Below, in pieces: positions 54,238 to 64,000 of a DNA stretch of 64,000 nt. A program made the translations under genes and the position numbers. The DNA comes from Blepharisma japonicum (Eukaryota > Ciliophora > Heterotrichea > Heterotrichida > Blepharismidae). How positions within the stretch are numbered: the stretch's first letter is position 1; every line of letters begins with the position of its first letter. Under the pieces are notes generated by a model, which was given only the letters and a program-made list of their open reading frames with translations, was not told the origin of the DNA and did no database searches. The DNA lies in contig CATKHK010000019.1 of assembly GCA_949751835.1 (NCBI GenBank), forward strand, positions 248,001 to 312,000. The letters run 5' to 3'.

Positions 54238-54650
54238 TTATATTGAACTAATAAATACTCAACACTTTGGGAAATTAGTTTATATTGATTTTGTAAAGTT
54301 TATTGGAGAAAACAAAATTTATTTAATATTAAAACTGAATTAGAATTTTTATTAAAATGATTGCAAATTTAACTTTAGATTTGTTTATTTTTAGCCTGAA
54401 GCTTATTTAAAAATTTTTTGAAATGATAATTTAAGATAAAAGCTGTGATTTAGCTTGCCATAGAATTCTAAGAGAAAATAATTAACTTAAATGAAAACAT
54501 TTAAGTAAGTTTAAGATATATTTAAATAGAAAACTCAAAGTTAAGCTAATCAAAAAATTTAAATTAGATGATTAACTATTCTTTGTGAATTAGGCAAAGT
54601 GTCTTAGTTCTATAAACTTATACGCAGTTACCTAACTTAAAGTTAAGGTA
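54238..54650. other. Intergenic
   Basis: About 410 nt AT-rich. No coding frame or RNA gene seen. Confidence 0.45.
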
Positions 54651-54827
54651 TTAATGACTTTCCTTAGCTAGCCCTGAATTAGTAAAGCTAGGTAAGGGAA
54701 GAGTAGTTGGATCTGGCGCTAGCATTCATCTCGATATAAAATAATGGCTAGTCTTTGTTTCTTCGCTTTCAGTTGCTGAGCCAGACCAATAGCCATTGCT
54801 TCTTCGTCTATCATTTCTTCTGTACAT
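54651..54827 (-). CDS. Small protein with Arg-rich head and LPLP motif, 58 aa
   Basis: ATG 54825-54827 to TAA 54651, one TGA as Trp. The product starts MYRRNDRRRSNGYWSGSATE and later reads HYFISRWMLAPDPTTLPLPS, then a short polar tail. The block is locally much less AT-rich than the DNA on both sides, a clear sign of coding use. The segment with an aromatic residue, then AP-DP-x2-LPLP-S-F resembles short linear motifs that bind EVH1-type domains such as Dcp1 (PNRC/Edc1-like LPxP); this is only a motif resemblance. Too short for a standard gene finder. Confidence 0.65.
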
Positions 54828-55776
54828 CTCTTGGATTATTTAGTTCTTGCGGTAATAATTTTTATTAACTTATTAATGCCATTAAATTGAAGAGAATAAA
54901 AAGAAAGCAAATGAAATAAAAAATCTATCAAAAGGCTAGTTGAGATTCTTTATGTGGTTAAAGATCACATTGATTATCATTGCTTTATTGCTATTAAACA
55001 TAGATAAATTTCGAACTTCTACGCTTGAGCCTTTTATCTCGAGACCAAACTGAATCTGCTGAAACTAAAAAACATAAAAGTATAAATCTCTAAGAGAAAA
55101 TTTATAAACCAAGATGCGTTCCAAAACAAGCAGAATAAACTAATTACTTCTCCCACCTGCTCATCGATATGAAGAGTTCATAAGAATTTAAAATTATTTT
55201 TATATTTGAAGCTAAATAAGACAGCAAATTGCAAATTAATTCTTCAGAGTAATAGCAATACATAGAATATAGACTGAAAACAATGATTAAAATAATATTA
55301 ATGCAGCTTTTTCTATAATTGATATATAAATATTTAAAGAATTTGAAGAAAGTAGTTAAAAAAATAAATTAATAATCTCCTAATTATTTAATCAATAAAT
55401 CATAATTCTCTTAAAATAGAGTCAGATTGAAAATTCAAGAAAAATGCTATAGTTTAAAACTGTACATAGTGACTTTAAAGATGGATTCTTACAGTGCCTT
55501 TAAGAATGGTTTATCAAAAATTAACTAGGAAAAATTTGAAATAAGTTCTAATGGCCGAAGCGTGCTTAATATTTCTTCTTTGATTCTTACTCAATTTTCA
55601 GTGAAATAGTATCAATTAATGCAATACCTCATTTGAAACAAATTTGTAACTTTATCTAAATCAACTTATATTTCAAAATAATTTATTAATATTTTTGAAT
55701 CTTTATTCAATTAATTTTGAGTTCTTTTAATTTTATAGACTTTGACGAATTATCATTAATCTTCCATTTCTATTAA
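54828..55776. other. Intergenic
   Basis: About 950 nt. A plus-strand frame from ATG 54952 encodes a signal-like MWLKITLIIIALLLLNIDKF then stops after 38 codons; the DNA that follows has coding-like stretches in other frames. It may be a decayed secreted-protein gene. The rest (55200-55776) shows nothing. Confidence 0.35.
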
Positions 55777-57180
55777 TTAAGATATTAAAGAGACCATATC
55801 TGTTTTATCATTGCCGCTCGATGTATAAATTCCAGCATCATAATGTTCTGAGATATCTTCAACCACCTGCTTGAATCTTTCGCTAAACCTGACATCTAAA
55901 GCTTTGCTCCATTCATAGTCAGCCACTCTTCTATTTTCAACCTTTGAAGCCTCTGGAGCTGCATATTTGTAAAATTCCCCAAAGTGGCCTCTCTCATCTC
56001 TATTCCTGTCTTCATAGGAATTGAATAGTGCGAAATATTCATAGCCGTAGTCATCCCAAGGGACAGGCAAGAAATTTCCTTTTTCATCCTTTCTGCCCAA
56101 TGTCCATTCAACTTGGTAAGCTTGGTCATAAACAAAATCAATATCAAATGCGTCACCAGTTTTCATTTTTCTTGTGATTGTATAGTGAATAAGAGTATCA
56201 GTAACTTCAACTGTTGAAGTGATATCATTTGTTCCTCCTAACAGCACATCGTCAGTATGTTTAGCACCATCAGTTTTGGTGAATCCATCAACTAAAACTC
56301 CATTTGGAAGGTCTGCATAATAGCTATCTCTAACATATTCATCTTGTGGCAAATATGAAGGTTGGAACTGGAAAATTACATAATGGTAATCTTTAGCAGT
56401 CCAGTGAGGAATGAAAATGTCAAGGGTAATTTCTTCTGGAACGCTAGTATCCCAAGCTACAGACATGCCTCTCACTAAAAATTCAGTTGCAAGTCCCTTA
56501 TTAAATTGCAACCCTTCAAATTGAGCTGCTTCATCTCTTAAAGCTTTAAGCTCAGGGCCTATGGCTCGCTCTTCTTTGGCTTTTTCTGAGTTGAAATTTG
56601 GAATTCCAGTAAGATCTTTTTCGTGCCAAGGACCAAATCTTCTTCTATCATCGTCGTTCTTATCTTGATAATCATCAATCATTAAAAAGAATTCATAGCC
56701 CATATATCTCAAGCTATGCTGCTCAATAATTCCATCAATTATTGGACCTAAAGCCCACTTTAATTCATAAGCTCTTTTGAATCTGAATTGTACGTCATAC
56801 TCATCTCCAGTTTGTAACTTTCTTGTCAAGCTTTGTATTAGATAATTTCCTTCATATCTACGGTCAGAAGTAATATCGTTAGTTCCTCCTAAATCAGTGT
56901 CAAGTGGAGGTCTACCGTTAACGGTAGAAAATCTGTCAGTGAAGACTCCTCCATCCATGAATGCAATATAATAGTCACAACGAAAAGTTTCTTGAGAGTC
57001 TGCTGCTTCTTGAATTGCCAAACCTGCCCAGTCAAAAATTTTCTCGTATAGGCTTGGAATCCAAAATTCCATCGTCACTGTTTCTTGATCAGGGAAAAAA
57101 TACTTAAACATCAGTCCATAAGGTAGATATTCGACACTTATACTCGACGTTAGACAGAGTAGTGATATGAAAAATATCAT
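55777..57180 (-). CDS. Secreted protein with two DOMON-like domains
   Basis: 467 aa from ATG 57178-57180, chosen because a signal peptide follows directly (MIFFISLLCLTSSISVEYLP); the frame upstream has only TTG. Two homologous halves: GGTNDITSDRRYEGNYLIQS then LTRKLQTGDEYDVQF at about 100-145, and GGTNDITSTVEVTDTLIHYT then ITRKMKTGDAFDIDF at about 325-370. Each half also has a YEFF/YEYF-D-x-Y-x-D-x-N-D-x2-R segment. The F-x-D, N-DI and TRKL-x-TGD pattern is that of DOMON domains, which bind heme or sugars. All nine Trp codons are TGG. Likely an abundant extracellular or cell-surface protein. Confidence 0.8.
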   Translation of the reverse strand: MIFFISLLCLTSSISVEYLPYGLMFKYFFPDQETVTMEFWIPSLYEKIFDWAGLAIQEAADSQETFRCDYYIAFMDGGVFTDRFSTVNGRPPLDTDLGGTNDITSDRRYEGNYLIQSLTRKLQTGDEYDVQFRFKRAYELKWALGPIIDGIIEQHSLRYMGYEFFLMIDDYQDKNDDDRRRFGPWHEKDLTGIPNFNSEKAKEERAIGPELKALRDEAAQFEGLQFNKGLATEFLVRGMSVAWDTSVPEEITLDIFIPHWTAKDYHYVIFQFQPSYLPQDEYVRDSYYADLPNGVLVDGFTKTDGAKHTDDVLLGGTNDITSTVEVTDTLIHYTITRKMKTGDAFDIDFVYDQAYQVEWTLGRKDEKGNFLPVPWDDYGYEYFALFNSYEDRNRDERGHFGEFYKYAAPEASKVENRRVADYEWSKALDVRFSERFKQVVEDISEHYDAGIYTSSGNDKTDMVSLIS

Positions 57181-58286
57181 TTTATTTTTATATTTAAATA
57201 ATCCGTTAATAAATTTATGTATGTGTTTACCGTTTTTATAGGTAAATGGATGCAAAAGACATTTTTAGATATGTTTAACGGATTGATGAAGCTCAAAGAA
57301 ATCAAAATCATAGAATAATCTTGCTTTTTATAAATATTTGGATTGAAAGAGTTTAATAATAAGAATACGAAGAGGGTCTTAAAATTTAATGATTTCTCCA
57401 ATAAATTCAGATTAAAACAAAACATCCTAAATGTATATAGACTATTCAATTTTTTTGCGATTTATGCTCAAGTCATTTAATCAATTTTTTTATAAGTGCT
57501 TGAAATATTATCGCATACTAATTATTTGTAATAAAATAATGAATGCAAGCTTTAGATTCATTATTTGCATCTACAATTAAAATTAATTTTTAAAACTATA
57601 AATTAGGCTTTCAATCTTTAGTCAAAAATTTGAAATAGTAATATTAAATAAATAAGATTGGAAGGAGACATAGGGAGTAAATCAATAAAGCAAATTTAAA
57701 AAAGACTATGAAAATATAGCCAAAACTATAGGATTCTCTAAAATTGCAAATTTTTTCAGTTTTGCATTTTTGGAAAGAACATGATTTTGATGAGGATAAG
57801 GCACTCAGATTTTAAATTTAAAGAATAATAGGCTTTCACTAGTATAATTCGAAGGCAATTAATTTATAAATCGCAATGATGAATAATTTGCTACTAGGTG
57901 CTAAAACAAGATATTTCTTTTGCTTTTTAGAGCATTCAAGCGAAGTCTTTTGATTTCCAAATAATAAATGCTTTCGAGGCCTCTAAAATTAATTATTTGA
58001 AGTTAGGCCAATTGCCAAAATAATAAAATAAAATATAAATCAACATTAAGCAATAAAATTCTAAAAAACTATAAAGTAAGCTAATTAAAATGTTTTCTCA
58101 ATAACTATAGGAAGATATTTGAATCAGCGCTAAGGCCGAGCTTAATCTATCCATAATTACACCATTTTATTTCTTTAACATCTATTTATACAAAGCTACA
58201 AAGAATTGAAAGGATTGCTTCAAACAAATCACTTAGCTTCTTATTCAATTCTGATAATTTTCTAATCATTTTTAACTTTAAAACAT
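57181..58286. other. Intergenic
   Basis: About 1.1 kb. Both strands near 57240-57480 and the minus strand near 57830-58000 have runs of coding-like codons broken by stops, so remnants of genes are possible, but none can be tied to a family. Confidence 0.35.
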
Positions 58287-58508
58287 ATGCATCTTTTCTT
58301 ATTTATTATCTAGCAAATAGCGTGCCGAAAAAATAATTAAAAGGATGTTCAAATAATTAAGGGCAAAAACTTTAATATCGACTATTTACCTCACAAAATA
58401 AAAAAAGTTGGTCTAATTTCTTCAACCGAAGAATATTCAACTTTCACTGATTTATCAGCCTGAGTCTATCATTCACTATCAGCTGATTTAAGCTGCTTCA
58501 AGTATTAA
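58287..58508 (+). pseudogene. Possible small secreted-protein pseudogene
   Basis: From ATG 58287 one frame runs 73 codons to TAA 58506, with two internal stops (TAG 58311, TAA 58338). It starts MHLFLFII like a signal peptide and continues KGKNFNIDYLPHKIKKVG, then STEEYSTFTDLSAWVYHSL with one TGA as Trp. Both internal stops could come from CAG/CAA by C to T change. No intron of the local type removes them. Confidence 0.35.
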
Positions 58509-58584
58509 TCTCATACTAAAATCCCTCTCTCTTTTCCCAAACGGTAATAAATCAATGGACTTCTAATAATATATTTTATTCAGA

Positions 58585-61500
58585 ATGCAAAATAGGGTCG
58601 ACAGTGCACGCAAATACTTAACTTTGGTTAGAAATAAATTCAAAGAGAATGGCGAAAAATATGAGGAGTTCCTTCAAATCATGAAAGCTTTTAAAGAGCA
58701 AAGGTATAAATTATGTAGGATGGATACTGAAGCTGTATGCAAGCGCGTTCAAGAACTTTTTAAAGGCCACCGAGTTCTTTTATTAGAGTTCAATAAGCTG
58801 ATCCCTCAAAACTACCGAATTTCTATAGAGTCCCGCCCTCATTATAATGAAGCAATTGACTATATGCGCCGAGTTAAAGAAGAAACGAAGCATGACCCTG
58901 CAATTTATGAAGAGTTTATAAGAATCCTTAAGCTCTACCAAAGCAAAGAGATGTCCCTTGACGATGTCAACAATTCAGTAAAAAAACTGATGGTGGATTT
59001 CCCTTCCCTTATAGACTCCTTCAAAGCATTCTTACCAAATTACTATGACGACTCTTCATCTGAGGAAAAAGAGGAGCCCGCCTATTCCAAGCCTTCAAAA
59101 AAGCGCAAAGAAATAGTCCCTACTACCACTTTAACAGTCGAAAAATTAGTAATTGAAGAGATCGCTGAGCCTATAGGGAAAAATGAAGTCCTTTTTTTTA
59201 CCAAACTTAAAAAAGTCCTTGATTTAAATTCCCAGCCAAATACTGACTATTTCTTGGAGTTCAGCCAAATATTTCAGTTGTACACAGACTGTATCATCAC
59301 AAAAGTTGAGTTGCTAAAAGTAGTGGAGCCTCTGTTTAAATTAACAGACTATCACAAGTTTTTAAATCCCAGATCTCCAGGGGTAAGAAGATACCAAAAA
59401 GAAGAAAACCCTGAGCTCCTTCAATTCGTACAGCACCAGCTTAGTGATTTCTTTGAAACTTTGAAAGCAACTGCAACAAGTCGTGAAAGCAATAGGAGAA
59501 AGCATGGATGGTTTTTCAGGCCTCTTTCAGACTTCGATACAGGGAAAGCAAAAAGAAATGGTCATAGCTATTTGCAAGTGCAAAGACCTTCAATAAAGCG
59601 CCACAGAGTTTTTCCATATGAGAGCAAATGAAGTTCTGTGCCTTATGGGTCTGAAGATTTTTCATTCAGAAATTTCAGGAAGAATGCTTTTGAAGACGCG
59701 CTGTTTAAATGTGAAGATGAAAGGTATGAGCTTGATATGACAATAGAATGTGCATTATTTACGCTAAAGATGCTAGAAACAGCAGAAAGTAAAATGAAAA
59801 GTTTGCCAATTGACCAGCAAAAAACGTTCCAGTTAGATGAAAAGTTTATGGCAAGTTTAAGGCTTAGATCAATTCAAAGCATTTACTCTGAGCACGCTTC
59901 TAAAATAGTAGAAACCTTAAAAATTAATCCAGCAAGAGCCTTGCCAGTAGTTATCGCCAGGATTAAAAGCAAAGTTGATGCTTGGAAAAATATAAGCAAG
60001 CCTGAAAGTGATAGAACTTGGGACGAAACTATCGAAAAAAATTTCTATAAGTCTCTTGATCACAGATCATTTTACTTTAAGCAGAATGAAAAGAAAATGA
60101 TGAATCCAAAGTCATTTCTAATGGAGGCTAAATCGAGATCATTAAATTTGGCAGAGAAAAAATCACAGCTTAGAAAATATTTAGAAGATAAAACCATAGA
60201 CCAAGACTATGATATAATTGGAGGATCACGAAATCAAGTGTTTTTTAACTCTTTTGCAGGGCTTTCTGGAGCAGTGTATCACAAGCTTCCAGAGGATTTT
60301 GCAGATGATATACTTTTAGAGTTTAAAGAACTTGATAAGCCAGATCATGCGCTTACATTTAATAATGGAATAGAATATGCAACTTTACCTCAATTTCGGC
60401 TTCTGTTAAACTATCAGCCAGTTTTAAATGATGCTCTCAGGATTTTGCTGTATGCAGCAGAGAAATCAAATTTATCTGGGAAAGAAAAAATAAACCAATG
60501 GATCAAAGTATTATTCCAAGACTTTTTGGAACTAAATCTTCCAGCTGACATCGTCAATCACAAAGTTGAAGAATTTTTTGAGAGTATCCCAGAAGAAGAA
60601 AGCCAGATTATTCCTAATAGATATGAGGACATTGAAATGACAAAGAAAATTATTAGTAAATGGATTGATCCTGAAAACTCCCAAGAAATTGAAAAAGACA
60701 ACAATTCTGTGTCTGATCTTGGGCATGACCCAATTTCACTTAAAAAAGACCAATCTTTTGCAGCGTTTATTCCATTAATGAAGAAGCATGACGTTATGTA
60801 TTGCCCAAGCACAGTTTATTGCTTTTTGAGATTTTTCTTTGTGATGTATGAAAGGCTTTTAAAGGTTAAAATGGTTTTAAATCAAGAAGCCAAAGAAAAC
60901 CCACCAATTGAAATAGGGGAATATCATTTTACAGACCAAGCACAAGTTGAATATTTGGGGTTTCTAAAATCTGTTTGTTTGGTTTTGAAGAACACTTATG
61001 ATAGTGCAAAATTCGAAGATAAATGTAGAATGCTGCTAGGAAATGACGCTTATGTGCTTTTTACATTTGATAAACTCGCAGTTTACACAGCAAAGGCTTT
61101 GCACACTTTAGCCCATGACGATGTCGCAACAAAATCCTTGCCTTTTTTCCAAAGATTCAGCAGAAATAAGCTCAATGAAGAAGTTTACATGGCTGATTTC
61201 TTGAGAAGCGTCCCAAGTCATCAACTTTTCAGACTTCACTGAAATGTGGATTTCAGAATTTTATGCATCACTTATATAGAAAGCCCTTATGAAAAACTCC
61301 AGGAACCTGGAATAAAGCACTCCTTGAAGTATGCAAAAGAATTTGCAAACGAGTTTGGTGAGACAACATTAGAAGACGAGCTGAAATTTCTGTTTGAAAG
61401 GCTTGACATTTATTATCAGCATTACAATATTTCGCAAAATGATGTTGCAAATCAATTGGAGTTCACAAATGGGATAAAGATTGGGCTGCATGAAAGTTCG

Positions 61501-61686
61501 CTTAAGATGCATTTTATTCCTGAGCACGAAGAACATTTATTTAACACAAAATTTTACAAAAATCATTTACTTTTAGCAACGGAGGAAGAAACGTATATAT
61601 GCAAAGATAAAAATTCTTATATTCAAAAATTGACAGAAATAGGCCAAATGAAGTTCCAGAAGTGGAGAGAGACTCATCAGAAATAA
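58585..61686 (+). CDS. SIN3: SIN3 transcriptional corepressor
   Basis: 1033 aa, TGA as Trp at 59629 and 61240. Paired amphipathic helix domains: PAH1 about 5-70 (ARKYLTLVRNKFKENGEKYE then FLQIMKAFKEQR), PAH2 about 83-152 (HYNEAIDYMRRVKEETKHDP then EEFIRILKLYQS), and a weaker PAH3 about 205-265. The HDAC-interaction domain at about 340-395 reads KWSSVPYGSEDFSFRNFRKN then LFKCEDERYELDM, with the Trp encoded by TGA. Then comes the SIN3 C-terminal conserved region. SIN3 is the scaffold that brings histone deacetylase to promoters. It is shorter than animal SIN3A (about 1270 aa). No intron found in 3.1 kb. Confidence 0.96.
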
Positions 61687-61991
61687 AATTATATCGTGGT
61701 AATTTGAATTAATTTCTTATTCAATAGAATAAAAAATGGGTTTTGTTCGTATGATTGCCATAAAATTTGGGGAAATTAATTTTATTTCTTAAATTAATTC
61801 TCTACCTATAGGATCATTTAATGGGATTAAAATTGCATTTCATTTGAATGCATAAGAAAAATGAAAATTATCCTGGGAAAAGAATTAAATATAATTACTA
61901 TAATAACGTAAAATGAAAAATAACGAATAGGAATTAATTATTTGCGATAAAAGAAAGTTAATTTTATATAATTTGTACAATTAAAGCCAAC
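61687..61991. other. Short intergenic gap
   Basis: About 305 nt between two convergent stop codons, AT-rich, with no feature seen. Confidence 0.45.
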
Positions 61992-62837
61992 TTAAATTTC
62001 CAGTCATTTTATTCTTTTCCCATTTTTTCATAACCCTTTGACAGTTTTGCTAGTTTTATTCTTTGAATCCAAGCATATATAAATTCCTATGCCATCTTGC
62101 TTCCCGTCAACTCAGTTTCCTTTATAAATCCTTCCTTCAGGCCAAAATAACTCCCCATATCCGTGTTTATTATCACTTTTGAAATATCCAATATATTTTC
62201 TTCCATCTTCTCAAGAGTACTCTCCTTGTCCTTCCATTTTCCCACCAACTCAGTAGCCTTTATACTTATTCCCGTTAGTCCATTTCCTTATTCCATATCC
62301 ATCACAAAGATCATTTTTGAACTCTCCTTCATAAAACCCATCGTCGTGATATTTTAGCTTCCCATACCCTTGCCTTTTTCCATCAACAAAATTTCCAGTA
62401 TAAACCGTTCCACAGGTTAACTTTAATTTTCCTTTGCCATTAGGCATGCCATTTCGTGAGAAGCCTTCGTATTCTGAGCCGTCTTCATTGACTATATATG
62501 TGGTTGGTGATGTGTCTCCGCTTTTAATTTTTTCTTCATATTTTCTGAAATTCAGAGGTATTTTGCTTATAGGTGAAATTTCAGACCGTGATTTCCGCCG
62601 GGATTTTAGCTTTTTAATTAATTTTCTTGCTAAAAACCCTCGAAATGCGGACTGAATAACGATATTGCATTGATGATTCATTGTTGGCAATGAAGAAAAA
62701 ATAATAATAGTGGGCTGTTCATACATTTCTAAATCTGTGACGTCTTGATAGCACGTTGTATCTTTAGAGTTCTGTAAAAGTTCCATGCTTTTCGCTTCTA
62801 CAAAGTTCCCTGATAGACACGAGCATCGTCCTCCCAT
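61992..62837 (-). CDS. MORN-repeat protein with IQ motif and N-terminal acylation signal
   Basis: 281 aa with five of seven Trp encoded by TGA. N-terminus MGGRCSCLSGN fits myristoylation at Gly2 and palmitoylation at Cys5/Cys7. An IQ-like calmodulin-binding motif is at about 62-80 (IQSAFRGFLARKLIKKLK). Six MORN repeats follow from about 120 (YEGFSRNGMPNGKGKL, YTGNFVDGKRQGYGKL, YEGEFKNDLCDGYGIR, YKGYWVGGKMEGQGEY, YIGYFKSDNKHGYGEL, YKGNWVDGKQDGIGIY). MORN proteins bind membranes or organise cortical structures; with the lipid anchor this one should sit at the cell cortex. Stop TAA at 61992. Confidence 0.92.
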
Positions 62838-63254
62838 TTTTCACTGAAATTTATCGTAATTTCTGTTTATGTTTTCTTATTATTCTGTTTTCAATTCTAA
62901 ACTTATGATTTTTAAAAGGTTTAATATGCATTTATCTATCCAATATTATAAAGATATTTGATTGATTTATTTTAGTAGTCGTTATTTTCCGATTTAAATC
63001 CATCTTATTTTATCTCGTTAAAAGATAAAAGGAATTGATGATCTACTCATTAACTGGAATAGGTTTGAAAAAAAGCCCCTTAATTAGTATAGATGTATTT
63101 AATTCTATTGGCAAGATAGCAAAAATTGCTCAGATACAGCTTTTATTGAAAATACATGTTTGAGTAAATGATCTTTTTGAAATAAAAGAAAAGAAATGGA
63201 TAAAATTGGAATTATGAAATAAAATATTTTAAATATAGTAAAATCATAATTAAT
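62838..63254. other. Intergenic
   Basis: About 415 nt, AT-rich, nothing recognised. Confidence 0.45.
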
Positions 63255-64000
63255 TTAGCAACTTGGCTTCGCCTTGCTCATCTCTTTTAAAGATTCTTGA
63301 ATCCCCCATTCTAGCATAGCATCATCGTCCCCTAAAACTTCTTTTGGGCATGCTCCTGGGCCAAAGGTTCGTCTTTCTATAAAATCAGGAAGATTTTTAA
63401 AATTAGGAAGAGGCAGTTGAGCACAAAGCAATGTTGTATAAAAGAATTGAGCAACCTTTTCGAGGAAATATTGAGGTCTTGCTGAATTATGATCTCCTTC
63501 AATATACAAAATATCTTTATCGCCCTTATAAGCGTCATAAACTGCTTGCGTATGATGAGAAGGCACAAAATCATCATCCTTGCCTGTTACAAAGAGTGCA
63601 GGCTGATAGCAGGTTTCAGCTCTTTCAATCGGGTTTAATGAATCCATATCAAATTCAGCTTTTTCTTTTACTGTTTGCTTAACTCGATTATAAAATCATT
63701 TTAAAATGAATGATGGGGTGCTTGTGTATTTTCTGCTTAATTCTAATGAAAGCTCCCGCAAGTTTGAATATGGACTGTCTAAAACCATGCTTGCAATTTG
63801 CATGTTTTGGCTAGCATGATAAATAGCTGTTACCGCTCCCATGCTTCTTCCCCAAAGCCCAATGCAACCAACCCTTCGCTTTTCTCTCAGATATTCGACG
63901 AGTTTTTCTAAGTCATACCTCTCAAAATATCCTAAAGAAATATAAGTTCCTTCAGAATTTCCACATCCTGACCAATCAAAGGCAACTACTGTGGTGTTTG
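63255..64000 (-). CDS. Alpha/beta hydrolase, S33/ABHD17-like (5' part beyond window)
   Basis: The C-terminal 248 codons of a gene that runs off the right edge; TGA as Trp at 63690-63692. Visible landmarks: TTVVAFDWSGCGNSEGTYIS (strand with the oxyanion loop), LWGRSMGAVTAIYH with the nucleophile Ser in GRSMGA, LDSPYSNLREL, FVTGKDDDFVPSHHTQAVYD with the acid Asp, and IEGDHNSARPQYFLEKVAQF with the catalytic His. The triad is complete. Such serine hydrolases of the BEM46/ABHD13-17 type act as depalmitoylases or lipases; the substrate is unknown. C-terminus ends KPSC at TAA. Confidence 0.88.

Noticed and set aside
57177-57449. 90-codon minus-strand frame before the DOMON gene
   Set aside because: It overlaps the signal-peptide region of the DOMON gene in another phase and has no ATG-supported coding pattern.
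1-64000. In-frame TGA as selenocysteine or as programmed readthrough
   Set aside because: There are dozens of TGAs, at Trp positions, with no SECIS-like element; reassignment to Trp explains all of them.
1-64000. Bacterial, mycoplasma or mitochondrial origin of the TGA=Trp code
   Set aside because: Nuclear eukaryotic genes (SIN3, SUMO, proteasome, Nup58-like, PEX11), tiny spliceosomal introns and a Pol III tRNA exclude it.
1-64000. CRISPR arrays, insertion sequences, prophage
   Set aside because: No spaced direct repeats, transposase or phage genes seen; a eukaryotic genome makes them unlikely.

Overview
The window looks like a piece of the somatic (macronuclear) genome of a heterotrich ciliate, most like Blepharisma. 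Three lines of evidence agree. (1) TGA is read as Trp in more than twenty genes, often at conserved Trp positions, while TAA (mostly) and TAG (rarely) close the genes. (2) Every well-supported intron is only 15 or 16 nt long, runs GT...AG, and has a T-A pair with the A six bases from the 3' end. (3) The DNA is AT-rich and compact, with intergenic gaps of tens to hundreds of bases and short overlap-free genes on both strands. The genus is inference from code plus intron length; Stentor shares the introns but uses the standard code, and Condylostoma reassigns all three stops.

Layout. 0-10 kb: a repeat-bearing hypothetical protein, a Rab GTPase (two 15-nt introns), two small unknown proteins, an ankyrin-AGC kinase, SFT2, proteasome alpha-1, an LRR/coiled-coil protein. 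10-20 kb: an ACP-like mitochondrial protein lacking its Ser, a YbaK-type deacylase, tRNA-Arg(TCG), an AT-hook protein, NDUFA12, HIBCH, a decayed TRP-like channel fragment, an F-BAR protein, then a pseudogene-rich gap. 20-30 kb: a beta-propeller-like protein, a small MGC protein, divergent RPL11/RPS13, an AGC kinase (16-nt intron), SF-assemblin, a membrane-anchored M14 pseudo-carboxypeptidase, CEPT, an alpha/beta hydrolase. 30-42 kb: UBA-PUB protein, class I heme peroxidase, a second ankyrin-AGC kinase, zinc-finger proteins, and a 952-residue voltage-sensor/cyclic-nucleotide phosphodiesterase fusion. 42-54 kb: SUMO, PEX11, CK1, KDEL receptor, a Nup58-like nucleoporin, a C2 protein with a YPPQ tail. 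54-64 kb: a 58-aa protein with a Pro-rich motif, a two-domain DOMON-like secreted protein, SIN3, an IQ-MORN protein and the C-terminal part of an S33 hydrolase.

There is no operon logic; neighbours are mostly unrelated housekeeping or signalling genes. Shared themes are kinase and cyclic-nucleotide signalling (three AGC kinases, one CK1, the VSD-PDE), mitochondrial function (NDUFA12, ACP, HIBCH) and secretory traffic (Rab, SFT2, KDEL receptor). The most notable item is the VSD-PDE; other points of interest are several enzyme-like proteins missing catalytic residues, small genes in the gaps, and decaying gene fragments.
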